Positions 22,383 to 29,097 of a DNA stretch of 31,479 nt are shown here, in pieces. The stretch comes from a virus. Numbering within the stretch: the stretch's first letter is position 1; each line of letters starts with the position of its first letter. The notes beneath the pieces were generated by a model. That model ran no database searches. It had not been told where the DNA came from and saw only the letters and a list, made by a program, of their open reading frames with translations. The translations under genes were made by a program, and so were the position numbers. The stretch lies in the IMG/VR virus record IMGVR_UViG_3300033153_002462, positions 1 to 31,479 of that record; one strand, written 5' to 3'.

Positions 22383-22467
22383 AACCTAACCGTGGAGTTG
22401 ATAAGCGCATCGAGCGCACGCTTATCAGCCGTTGAATTATTGCGCTCATCAAACGACTTGTTAGGTT
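22383..22467 (+). other. Integron attC-like site 2 (85 bp)
   Basis: AACCTAAC (22383-22390) and GTTAGGTT (22460-22467) form the outer core stem. After 7 unpaired bases on each side, TTGAT-A-AGCGCA pairs with TGCGCT-C-ATCAA (12 positions, one mismatch), the L''/L' box. The mismatch becomes a T-G pair on the bottom strand, the strand used by integron integrases. An inner hairpin, GATAAGCG...CGCTTATC, forms a variable terminal structure. Confidence 0.75.
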
Positions 22468-22491
22468 TTATATTTGATTGGAGTAGAGGCT

Positions 22492-22746
22492 ATGCAACTA
22501 ACAGAAACGTACAAAGGTTTGTTTTTTGACGACTTAAAAGAGGGTGATGCCTTTATTTTGGCAAAGAACACTAGCGCACTTGAAGGTAAAAAAGAAGATT
22601 ATCTATTCGTTAAGAAGTGCGGTGATGACGGGTGTAATGCTACTTACATGAATGACGCAACGCTTGATTTCGGAAGGTTCAGTATTGGGACAAATCCAAG
22701 AGTCAAAAAGATTAACAAAATCAATGTATGGTTGACTGAAGAATAG
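22492..22746 (+). CDS. Cassette-like gene 2, unknown function
   Basis: This is an 84-residue, strand-rich protein with three Gly-Asp turns and a C-terminal KINVWLTEE strand. No family is recognised. It lies directly behind attC-like site 2, with GGAG in the shared TTGATTGGAG leader (22474-22483). Its stop at 22746 is immediately followed by AACCTAAC, the left core of a third, damaged site. Confidence 0.6.
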   Translation: MQLTETYKGLFFDDLKEGDAFILAKNTSALEGKKEDYLFVKKCGDDGCNATYMNDATLDFGRFSIGTNPRVKKINKINVWLTEE

Positions 22747-22747
22747 T

Positions 22748-22768
22748 AACCTAACACGTATATAGGTT
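22748..22768 (+). other. Incomplete attC-like site 3
   Basis: AACCTAAC (22748-22755) is identical to the left core of site 2 and lies in the same position after a stop codon, but no GTTRRRY partner is found at the usual distance. Only a short TAGGTT (22763-22768) can pair with its first six bases. It looks like a truncated or eroded site. Confidence 0.4.
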
Positions 22769-22839
22769 GCCACCACAATATTGAATAGTACCGCTTCCAC
22801 CTATCATCATATTAAGGGATAACCTAAAGAGGAGGAGTT

Positions 22840-23094
22840 ATGAAATTAGAAGAATTGGCTGTGAGTATTTCAAAAGCAATTGGTGATGAGTTTGGCAACA
22901 GTATATCGCATGATCTGGGTTTGCGTGTGGCAAGGAATATAATGGAGGATGCACCTTTATATTTCGTTTGTCCCAAGTGTGGTGGTGAAGGGGGTGATAT
23001 AATGGATTGCCATAGAGTCGGGTGTAAATTCCTGTGGCCAGTTGAGGATGATCATAAGTATATGAGGAGAAGGCTAATTATTAGGTCAAATTAG
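22840..23094 (+). CDS. Small zinc-binding-like protein
   Basis: This is an 84-residue protein. The N-terminal half is helical. Residues about 44-64 contain CPKCGGEGG then C and C (DCHRVGCKF), a zinc-knuckle-like site. GGAGGAG lies 4-9 bases before the ATG. It is the last gene before the long gene-free stretch. A GATAACCTAAAG just upstream recalls the attC core but has no partner. Confidence 0.6.
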   Translation: MKLEELAVSISKAIGDEFGNSISHDLGLRVARNIMEDAPLYFVCPKCGGEGGDIMDCHRVGCKFLWPVEDDHKYMRRRLIIRSN

Positions 23095-23103
23095 TTTTAC
23101 ATA

Positions 23104-23132
23104 TTGACAACAGTTTGCTGGTAGGTTATATT
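23104..23132 (+). promoter_or_regulatory. Sigma70-type promoter P7
   Basis: TTGACA (23104-23109) and TATATT (23127-23132) are separated by 17 bases. The predicted start near 23139 falls on the first base of a predicted structured small RNA and no open reading frame follows. Confidence 0.88.
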
Positions 23133-23138
23133 CTCTCT

Positions 23139-23241
23139 TGATTGAGTTACGTACCCTGCCAGGAACGATATTCAATTTCAAACCATACGGCTCAATCAGT
23201 ATGGAGAAGACCCGTAACCCTGGCAGGGCGGGTCTTTTTTT
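23139..23241 (+). ncRNA. Predicted ~100-nt structured small RNA
   Basis: It runs from the predicted P7 start to a terminator. The hairpin CCATAC/GTATGG (23183-23188 with 23199-23204) shows a loop whose CTCAATCA is complementary to TGATTGAG at the very 5' end (23139-23146). CCCTGCCAGG (23154-23163) is perfectly complementary to CCTGGCAGGG (23219-23228). The terminator AGACCCG/CGGGTCT (23208-23214 with 23229-23235) and its T-run come last. The 23154-23163 arm competes with the inner part of the terminator, so this could be an attenuator instead of an independent small RNA. Confidence 0.6.
23208..23241 (+). terminator. Rho-independent terminator of the small RNA
   Basis: AGACCCG and CGGGTCT form a 7-bp stem enclosing a smaller CCCT/AGGG hairpin and are followed by seven T. 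The strongest T-run in the window. Confidence 0.9.
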
Positions 23242-23680
23242 ATGCCCTCATTTCTCAATCTGTGTTTTAATCAGTGTCCTTCGCACAGAAACCAAAGGCA
23301 TTCTATGAGGTTAGTAAAGCTTCCAATGGCTCAGACTGCCAATAAAGTCACCACGCATAGCACATATAGCGTGATAAGAAATGTGTAAGACTTGACGATG
23401 ATGATAATCAGGGAGCACATAAGGTACGGGCTATAGAGGTTTATAGTCATTAAGGCCTGCCCATTAAATGGATTTAAGACTGCCAGTCTCCATTCTGTTT
23501 TACAGCCGTAGAGTAAGTGGGCAAAGAGTCAAGCGGTTAGATCTATACACCTATTGGTGGAATAGTAACAAGGTCTAGCTATGAGCACATTAAGATGCTT
23601 AATCCTCTACGGGAGACTGGCCACCTTGTAGAGCTACTGGCCTCATATCTAACAAAATCACACCACAAGCCCATATAAGC
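23242..23680 (+). ncRNA. Gene-free region with extensive predicted RNA structure
   Basis: No credible gene lies here. GCCAGTCTC (23482-23490) and CCGTAGAG (23506-23513) pair perfectly with GAGACTGGC (23613-23621) and CTCTACGG (23605-23612), giving a 17-bp stem with one 15-nt bulge. Its loop holds further hairpins (TAGATCT/AGGTCTA with inner CACC-TATT-GGTG; ATTAAG/CTTAAT). TGCCCATT (23458-23465) can pair into the loop with AGTGGGCA (23516-23523). Local hairpins lie at 23352-23373 and 23429-23448. CTCTAC can alternatively pair with GTAGAG at 23628. The size and form suggest a large phage noncoding RNA; which class is not known. A TTGACA (23682) may mark the capsid promoter. Confidence 0.5.
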
Positions 23681-23754
23681 CTTGACAAGCGTTTGTTTAT
23701 TTAGCATACATAAACTAACACTTGAATGATTTGAAGGCCATAGGGGTGACTACG

Positions 23755-24867
23755 ATGGATCACAGAGTACAATTCACAGCAACCATACAGGAGCTAAGTA
23801 CGGATGCCTCTAGTTTGGGTATTCCTGAGTCTGTATATTCTGAGATCAAGGCTAAAGACCCTAATCCTTTCTGGGTAGTCCTTGAAATTGGCCGTGAAGG
23901 TACGAGTGGTGGTGATCTGGGTTCTCTGGGCAAGAGGGTTAAGCATTGGACTGCTATGGCTATCAAGGAATTGGCTCGTAAAGTGTCCGGTGGTAAGGTG
24001 TTCACTGATGTGCATGGCGATCCTAGCGATCAGGGTAGGTCTACATATGGCAGGGTGGTACATGGCATGTGTGATACTGTGGCAGGTAAGCAACGTGCTA
24101 CAGCTGTGGCCTATATCGCTGATGAGGGTGTGCGGAAGCGGATCAAGAGTGGTGATTTGAATATCTGTTCAGTTGAGGCCATGGTAAATGTGGTCAAGAA
24201 TGCTGTAGATTTTATCGTTGAGGGCGTGGATACGGTTGGTGGTTTGCTTATGGCTTCGGCTAAGAAGGAAACTGCTGGCTTTGGAAGCGCAGGTATTTTG
24301 ACAAGTGTACAAGAGTTAGGCGAGGAGCAAGTGATGACGGTAACAAAGAAAGATGTAAAGGCTTTTATCTGGGAGAACAACCTTCAGCCGAAGGATCTAT
24401 TCTCAGGTGATGAACTCTCCAAGGATCAGATCGTCAGTGGGTTGATGGATTCAGCCGTTGATGAGAAGGAACATGAGCTACGGCAGGAGATTGATAAGAT
24501 TGCTGGTGAGCGTGATGCTATATCCGGTGAGCTTAAGCCCCTGAAGGCTAAAGAGGCCAGTGTCCGGGCAAGGGCATTGATCGTTGATAGCGAAGATGTG
24601 AAGAAGCTTTCCAAGACCCAAGGGGAAGCGGTAGTTGATATGGTCGTTGATGGCCTTGGCGATGTGTCAGGGATGTCCGATGCAGATCTGGCTACTGCTG
24701 TGTCAGGTGGGATCAAGGGAAAGATTGACCTTGTTAAGAAGCTATCTGGTGGTGGTACAGGCACTCCTCCTAAGGGCGTTCCTGCTGATAAAGGTGAAGA
24801 GGATGAGGGCGGTGACGATAACCCTTACGCGAAAGGTATCGATTCAGGAAGTGAAGATCAAAAATAA
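23755..24867 (+). CDS. Prohead protease with C-terminal scaffold-like region
   Basis: This is a 370-residue protein. The start at 23755 follows AGGGG by 8 bases. A TTG start at 23722 would add 11 residues. The N-terminal half (about 1-180) has strands with DVHGDP, STYGRVVHG and KSGDLNICSVEAM. The conserved-looking His and the CSVEA serine resemble the catalytic region of prohead proteases that mature phage capsids. Residues 190-330 are highly charged and helical (EKEHELRQEIDKIAGERD), typical of internal scaffolding. The end is Gly/Asp-rich. Its position just before decoration and capsid genes fits. Protease activity is inferred and the catalytic residues are not proven. Confidence 0.65.
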   Translation: MDHRVQFTATIQELSTDASSLGIPESVYSEIKAKDPNPFWVVLEIGREGTSGGDLGSLGKRVKHWTAMAIKELARKVSGGKVFTDVHGDPSDQGRSTYGRVVHGMCDTVAGKQRATAVAYIADEGVRKRIKSGDLNICSVEAMVNVVKNAVDFIVEGVDTVGGLLMASAKKETAGFGSAGILTSVQELGEEQVMTVTKKDVKAFIWENNLQPKDLFSGDELSKDQIVSGLMDSAVDEKEHELRQEIDKIAGERDAISGELKPLKAKEASVRARALIVDSEDVKKLSKTQGEAVVDMVVDGLGDVSGMSDADLATAVSGGIKGKIDLVKKLSGGGTGTPPKGVPADKGEEDEGGDDNPYAKGIDSGSEDQK

Positions 24868-24929
24868 CAGTGGCCGAGAGGCGCTGAATTGTTTTATTGT
24901 TTACCCATTTTTAGAAAAGAGAAGCAAAG

Positions 24930-25604
24930 ATGAATACTGATATTATCTGCGAAGTTGGCAAGTGTGAAACCCTGAGTTCTCAGGATGCACCGATTACCAA
25001 TAACACTGGTTCCGCTCTGGTCGAGGGTAACGTTTACCTTATCGACAAGATGTATGTTGTTGCTGGCCTGAATACCGTTGGTGATCCTGCGGCTGATGGG
25101 GAAGTCTCCAATTTCTTCACCAAGATCCCTATGGCTAAGGTTGTCAAGGCTACAGGCGCGGCTTGGAAGCGTGGCGACAAGATCTTTTATGATTTCGCCA
25201 CTGACACCTATGATAACATTCCTCGCCTCGCTCTTGGTGCGGAACCCACCTACAACCTCGGCACTGATGTCAAGGTCAATGTCAGTATCAATGGCGCGGC
25301 TACTGTCATCGGTACTGTCTCCCCGTCCAGCGCCGCGGCTGTTACTGCGGCTGAAATGGTTATTGGCCTTGCCAGTGTGTCAGGTTTGACCTCTGGAAGC
25401 GTTACTGATCTTGATGGTGAGACTATCGCTTTCGCAATTGGAGCGGCTGGTGGAAGCATTGAAGCCAAGGTCGGAACCAATGGCGATTGGTCTAAGGTTG
25501 GTCTTGAGCCTGATTTCGTTGCTCCATGTGTGGGCATTGCTCTTGGTGATCAGGTCAGCGGTGACGAAGTAGGTTACATCAACTTTGATGGCGTGAGTCG
25601 ATAG
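24930..25604 (+). CDS. Capsid decoration protein (DUF2190-like) with inserted domain
   Basis: This is a 224-residue protein. Its N-terminal ALVEGNVYLIDKMYVVA, FFTKIPMAKVVKATGAAWKRGDKIFYD and C-terminal APCVGIALGDQVSGDEVGYINFDG match the beta-rich DUF2190 decoration (cement) proteins placed between protease and major capsid genes. About residues 100-185 are Ala/Ser/Thr/Gly-rich strands inserted in the middle, making it nearly twice the usual length and possibly surface-exposed. AGAGAAGCAAAG precedes the start. The codon use here shifts to the more GC-rich style of the capsid genes. Confidence 0.75.
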   Translation: MNTDIICEVGKCETLSSQDAPITNNTGSALVEGNVYLIDKMYVVAGLNTVGDPAADGEVSNFFTKIPMAKVVKATGAAWKRGDKIFYDFATDTYDNIPRLALGAEPTYNLGTDVKVNVSINGAATVIGTVSPSSAAAVTAAEMVIGLASVSGLTSGSVTDLDGETIAFAIGAAGGSIEAKVGTNGDWSKVGLEPDFVAPCVGIALGDQVSGDEVGYINFDGVSR

Positions 25605-25721
25605 AGTCTTGTGCAGGTGGTGTAGGGTCACTCGCCTGCCTGAAAGCTGTCCTGTGTTGGGATAGTTCACCGCCTGTACTTTTTAGGCGAACTTAAAACA
25701 AAATGATTGAAGGAAATTCAA

Positions 25722-26708
25722 ATGCATAATGTAAAAAAGGTTATTGAAAACATCGCCTCCCGTCCTCTTACCAGTTCTGCGGATCACCGCAATGCAGGTC
25801 TTGCTCTGTCTCTTGCCATCCATGCTGATATGGATCTGGGCAACAAGCAGGGAACCATGGCCATTAAGGAATTGATGACTGGTTCAGGTCTTCCTTCTGG
25901 CGATCCTGTTGCCACCCTGGAACGCTTCCAAGCGGCTCAGCTTTGGGACAATGGTTATGAAGCAGTGTTCAAGAGTATTACCTTGAATGCTCCTCACACC
26001 AGCTGGGAGATTTACACTGGCGGAACTGGTATTACGTTCCAAGCTCTTGAAGCTGGTGGAGAGATCCGCATGAGTCGTCAGACTGGTGCTAAGGTCACTG
26101 CAAGCGTTGAGTACTACGCGGCTGGTTTTGAGATCCTGCAACAGTGGGTTGAGAATCAGCAGTGGTGGAACATCGAAGAAGCGGCTACCGACTTCGTAAA
26201 CGCTTACAACACCAAGAAGGCCGAGACTTACTACGGTCTGATCGATGCCGTTGGTTCTGGGCAGAATCTTGCTTGGAATACCACTGGTGCTAATGAATTG
26301 GCTAAGGATGTCGCTACTATCAACACTGCATGTACCGAGATCATCACCGACATGAAGGATAAGGGTTTCTTCATCGGTCAGAACCAGCCGTTCGTTCTGG
26401 TCACTCCTTATCAGCTCCGTGACCGTATCAACGCGGCTCTCGGTCAGATGGGTGCCACTGGTGATAACCGCGCAACTTACGGCCAGCTCCAGTACAACAT
26501 CGTTCCGGTTGCTACCACGTTCCTGACTGCAACAGATAAGTTCTATGTCTGCTTGCCGGGCCGTAAGAACCAGAGCGCAACTCGTAAGGAACTCACCTCT
26601 GAGAAGGCTCGTAACATCATCAACCTGAGTGACGTAGAAGTACGTTACGCGGCTTGGGGTGGGACTATCGCTGACGAAGAGCAGTTCCAGAGAGCTTCTA
26701 CTTCCTAA
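25722..26708 (+). CDS. Major capsid protein
   Basis: This is a 328-residue protein with a length and layout typical of HK97-fold capsid proteins. It is the first large, highly expressed-looking gene after protease and decoration genes, with a GAAGGA ribosome site 7 bases before the ATG at 25722 and codons biased to C-ending forms. Residues 100-180 (VTASVEYYAAGFEILQQWVENQQWW) and 225-330 (FVLVTPYQLRDRINAAL, NIVPVATTFL, KFYVCLPGRKNQ) resemble the long spine helix, P domain and A-domain strands of tailed-phage capsids. It is followed by a strong terminator. No N-terminal delta domain longer than about 30 residues is visible, so scaffolding is likely supplied by the previous gene. Confidence 0.8.
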   Translation: MHNVKKVIENIASRPLTSSADHRNAGLALSLAIHADMDLGNKQGTMAIKELMTGSGLPSGDPVATLERFQAAQLWDNGYEAVFKSITLNAPHTSWEIYTGGTGITFQALEAGGEIRMSRQTGAKVTASVEYYAAGFEILQQWVENQQWWNIEEAATDFVNAYNTKKAETYYGLIDAVGSGQNLAWNTTGANELAKDVATINTACTEIITDMKDKGFFIGQNQPFVLVTPYQLRDRINAALGQMGATGDNRATYGQLQYNIVPVATTFLTATDKFYVCLPGRKNQSATRKELTSEKARNIINLSDVEVRYAAWGGTIADEEQFQRASTS

Positions 26709-26737
26709 TCATGCTCCTCATGCTCGGTTAGGCTTAG

Positions 26738-26776
26738 GGGGGAGTGGGAGTCATGCCCCACTTCCCCTTATTTTTT
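26738..26776 (+). terminator. Rho-independent terminator after the major capsid gene
   Basis: An 11-bp GC-rich stem (GGGGGAGTGGG at 26738-26748 with CCCACTTCCCC at 26757-26767, one G-U), an 8-nt loop, and TTATTTTTT make a strong terminator, expected to lower expression of later genes relative to the capsid. Confidence 0.92.
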
Positions 26777-26783
26777 GATTATG

Positions 26784-26906
26784 CACAACACAGCGGACAA
26801 GGCTTTGGCCCGTGAATGACGGAGCAACAGTATAAGGAGGCGCAAGCCGTTTGTACTTGTACATCCTTCACAGCCGGGATGGGTAGCGAGTGGCTGACCA
26901 GTTGTG
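26784..26906 (+). ncRNA. Structured RNA region / leader before the head-joining genes
   Basis: After the terminator, 123 bases fold into a predicted multi-branch shape. The closing helix is CACAAC (26784-26789) with GTTGTG (26901-26906). Inside are CCGT/ACGG (26810-26813 with 26819-26822), then AAGGA (26834-26838) with TCCTT (26864-26868) enclosing GGC-GCAA-GCC (26839-26848, a GNRA tetraloop) and TGTAC/GTACA (26852-26863). CAGCC/GGCTG follows (26871-26875 with 26892-26896). It could be a cis-acting leader of the gene at 26926 or an independent RNA. Confidence 0.5.
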
Positions 26907-26925
26907 TATTTGTGGAGGTGTTTAG

Positions 26926-27324
26926 ATGTTTGTAACAGAGGCAGATGTTCAGGCCAAGGTTAAGTTAATTGCAGAGCAGTTGAATTTTACCCTGACTTCA
27001 GAGCAGGTTGAGATTATTGATGCTCGTACGGCAGACGCTTATAACATGATCGTGTTTGAGTTGTCGAACCAAGGCTATGCAAAAGACCAGATTGACATTT
27101 GGCAAGCAGGTGGCACATACCAGTCAGACATTGCCGTTTACTATTCACTGCTCGATTTCTTGGGTGCAAGTGTGAATGTAGATGACACTACCATGAGCAA
27201 GTACAACAGGCTCCCAGAGCTACAGCAAGATGATATCGTGTTGATTGATACCTCTGGCAATGTAATGTTGCCTGAGATCCCACAAGGCGGTTCTAAAGGG
27301 CTGGCAATCTCGGATATAATGTAA
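26926..27324 (+). CDS. Head-tail connector / head completion protein
   Basis: This is a 132-residue, mostly helical protein. The N-terminal FVTEADVQAKVKLI and a YNMIVFELSNQGYAKDQI segment resemble connector proteins of the gp6/gp15 type that sit under the portal. It lies between the capsid gene and a Mu gpG-like gene, the normal site for this function. GGAGG lies 9-10 bases upstream. It is translationally coupled to the next gene (TAATG). Confidence 0.65.
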   Translation: MFVTEADVQAKVKLIAEQLNFTLTSEQVEIIDARTADAYNMIVFELSNQGYAKDQIDIWQAGGTYQSDIAVYYSLLDFLGASVNVDDTTMSKYNRLPELQQDDIVLIDTSGNVMLPEIPQGGSKGLAISDIM

Positions 27325-27785
27325 TGGCTATCAAGCTACCAACGAAGACATTGAAGGGCATGGCGAAGCAATATGAGCGCATGTCTAAAGGTCATGACTT
27401 TAAGAAACCGTTGAGAGCTTCAGCCAAGATGGTTGCTGGTGAGAACCTGAAGAGGTTTGACAAAGAGGTCGATCCTAATGGCAAGGGATGGAAGCCACTC
27501 ACTAAGAAGTACGAGAAGTGGAAGAAAAAGCAGTTCGATGGCAAGGGCAGTAAGATCAACGTGTTCAATAGTATCCTTCGGACTTCTATCACATCCAACG
27601 CCACCGCCATGGGTATTTACAAATTAAAAAATGATAGTGTGACTTTCGGTAGCAATGTCGATTATGCTGGCCATGTGCAGAAAAGAAGGCCATTTCTTGG
27701 TATCAGTGAAGATGATATAAAAGAGATCGGCAAACTTTTTGATTTATGGTTGGAAAAACTGTACATTGATGAGAGTAAAAGGTAA
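27324..27785 (+). CDS. Phage virion morphogenesis protein (Mu gpG / tail completion-like)
   Basis: This is a 153-residue protein. The segments RFDKEVDPNGKGWKPL and KKYEKWKKKQ, the strand VTFGSNVDYAGHVQ, and the terminal RPFLGISEDD are diagnostic of the Mu gpG-type virion morphogenesis family (PF05069). These proteins are needed to finish heads or join tails. The end carries a weak hairpin at 27782-27800 (GTAACGG...CCGTTGC) that may be a minor terminator. Confidence 0.85.
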   Translation: MAIKLPTKTLKGMAKQYERMSKGHDFKKPLRASAKMVAGENLKRFDKEVDPNGKGWKPLTKKYEKWKKKQFDGKGSKINVFNSILRTSITSNATAMGIYKLKNDSVTFGSNVDYAGHVQKRRPFLGISEDDIKEIGKLFDLWLEKLYIDESKR

Positions 27786-27838
27786 CGGATGAGCCGTTGC
27801 TATCTTTTAGGTGAGGAGAGAGTTATGAGGAAGGAAGT

Positions 27839-28345
27839 GTGGGAGTAGTCGGGTGTGATGCCGAGGATGTGATTCAGAAGATCTTCGGTGTTGAGAAGAA
27901 GCTCATTGATTCGGTTGATGAGGCAGAGCCTATTGTTGCCATGCTTGAGAATTCTGTGCCGGGTTGGGAGAGGATGAACCCAGCAGAACAATCTAAGATT
28001 GTCCATGCATGTAATACGTTTAAAGAGAGAGGTATGAAAGCCTCTGAGATCGTGGGTGCTATCAGTAAGATGTTCCCCGGCACTGCTCCTGTGACCTATC
28101 CTATCTCTAGAATACTTTATATGCTCACTATTGCCGCGACTACGATAGGATCTTTTGTCGGTAATCGAAGAGCACGAAAAGCTAATGCTGAGAAGGAAGT
28201 ACTTGAGCGTGGTTCTGTTGCAATCATGAATGCCATTGACCCGATAGATAAGATCGGTGCTACTATTGAGCCACACATGGATAAAGCTGGAACTGATGCT
28301 GTGAAGGTTATGCAAGATCTATATCAGGCTAATGTAGCCAAGTAA
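27839..28345 (+). CDS. Hypothetical protein with one possible membrane segment, start uncertain
   Basis: This is a protein of up to 168 residues. The frame opens at a GTG (27839) with no good ribosome site. The best ribosome site (GAGGAG at 27813-27818) instead serves an ATG at 27825, in another frame, that gives only seven codons (MRKEVWE) before a TAG. A one-base frameshift there, a leader peptide, or re-initiation could explain this. Residues about 84-105 (ILYMLTIAATTIGSFVG) form a possible transmembrane helix. No family is recognised. Confidence 0.5.
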   Translation: MGVVGCDAEDVIQKIFGVEKKLIDSVDEAEPIVAMLENSVPGWERMNPAEQSKIVHACNTFKERGMKASEIVGAISKMFPGTAPVTYPISRILYMLTIAATTIGSFVGNRRARKANAEKEVLERGSVAIMNAIDPIDKIGATIEPHMDKAGTDAVKVMQDLYQANVAK

Positions 28346-28352
28346 GCTTAAT

Positions 28353-28378
28353 GCCTCCCATGGGCAACCGTGGGAGGC
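28353..28378 (+). terminator. 11-bp hairpin with GCAA tetraloop
   Basis: GCCTCCCATGG (28353-28363) pairs with CCGTGGGAGGC (28368-28378; one G-U) around a GCAA loop. No T-run follows, so it may stabilise or process RNA instead of ending transcription. It excludes a longer start for the next gene. Confidence 0.5.
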
Positions 28379-28417
28379 AATCTTATATCCATACAACTTG
28401 AGAGAACAGGGGAAGCC

Positions 28418-28864
28418 GTGAGTGAACCAGCGTTCAGTGAGAATCCAAAGGGATCAAGCAGTCAGAGCCAGAAGATTAGCGAGATGCTAGGTGGCTTGCT
28501 TGAGAAGTCTATCGGTCAATTTCAAACGGAGTTGACTGAGACAACCAAGGCGATACGGGAGCTAACAAAATTTGTGTCTAATCTTGAGAGAGATATGCAC
28601 CATCCTCCGTGTTCTATCGTGAGTGCGCTCAAGACCGAGTTTGCGCTTAAGCTCAGAGATATTGAGAAGCGGATGGAAGATCATCGCAAGGATCACGAGA
28701 AAGAGCAAGAGGAACGGGAGCAGGAAGCTAGGGATCGCAAGTCATTCGTCCGTAGCATTCAAGTGGTGGTCTTCGCGGCTCTCATCCTCGCTGTGCTAGG
28801 CTTGGCTGTTGTAGGATTCCAGAACGGTGCTAACCCTACAGGAATGAAGATCGAGAGTAAGTAA
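28418..28864 (+). CDS. Coiled-coil protein with C-terminal membrane segment
   Basis: This is a 148-residue protein. The GTG start at 28418 follows AGGGGA by about 6 bases. Residues about 20-110 are helical with heptad-like Leu and many Glu/Lys/Arg (EKEQEEREQEARDRK). A single transmembrane helix follows near residues 113-133 (VVVFAALILAVLGLAVVGF). Membrane-anchored coiled-coil proteins of this kind occur among phage lysis and superinfection-related genes, but no family is recognised. The stop overlaps the next ATG (TAATG). Confidence 0.65.
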   Translation: MSEPAFSENPKGSSSQSQKISEMLGGLLEKSIGQFQTELTETTKAIRELTKFVSNLERDMHHPPCSIVSALKTEFALKLRDIEKRMEDHRKDHEKEQEEREQEARDRKSFVRSIQVVVFAALILAVLGLAVVGFQNGANPTGMKIESK

Positions 28865-29097
28865 TGTTCACTGAATGCGTGGTGTGTGGAATGACTATGA
28901 TGAGTGGTTCCATATGCCATGTATGTGAGATAGGCGAAGAAGGTGGAGTGGTTGGTATCTGGCAAGATCCAAGGGGTAAGATTCTCCAGTGGATGAGGCC
29001 AGAGGATCACTCTTCAGAGATAGAATGCGATGCGATTATCCCTGCTGAAGATTTCGCAGAGTTGGTAAGGGCGCAGAGAAAAGCGGAGATTATATAA
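28864..29097 (+). CDS. Small zinc-ribbon-like protein
   Basis: This is a 77-residue protein. CVVCG near the N-terminus and CHVCE (residues about 18-22) form two CxxC knuckles with a short separation, like a minimal zinc ribbon. The C-terminal half is strand then helix. It is translationally coupled to both neighbours, lying within the tail-assembly region. Function unknown. Confidence 0.6.
   Translation: MFTECVVCGMTMMSGSICHVCEIGEEGGVVGIWQDPRGKILQWMRPEDHSSEIECDAIIPAEDFAELVRAQRKAEII

Noticed and set aside
22748-22827. A complete third attC site after the gene at 22492
   Set aside because: Only the left core is present. The later AACCTAAAG at 22821 is in direct orientation, not inverted, so no full site can be formed.
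23682-23711. TTGACA at 23682 as a capsid-operon promoter
   Set aside because: No convincing -10 box lies 16-18 bases downstream (best CATACA). It is mentioned in the region note but not called.
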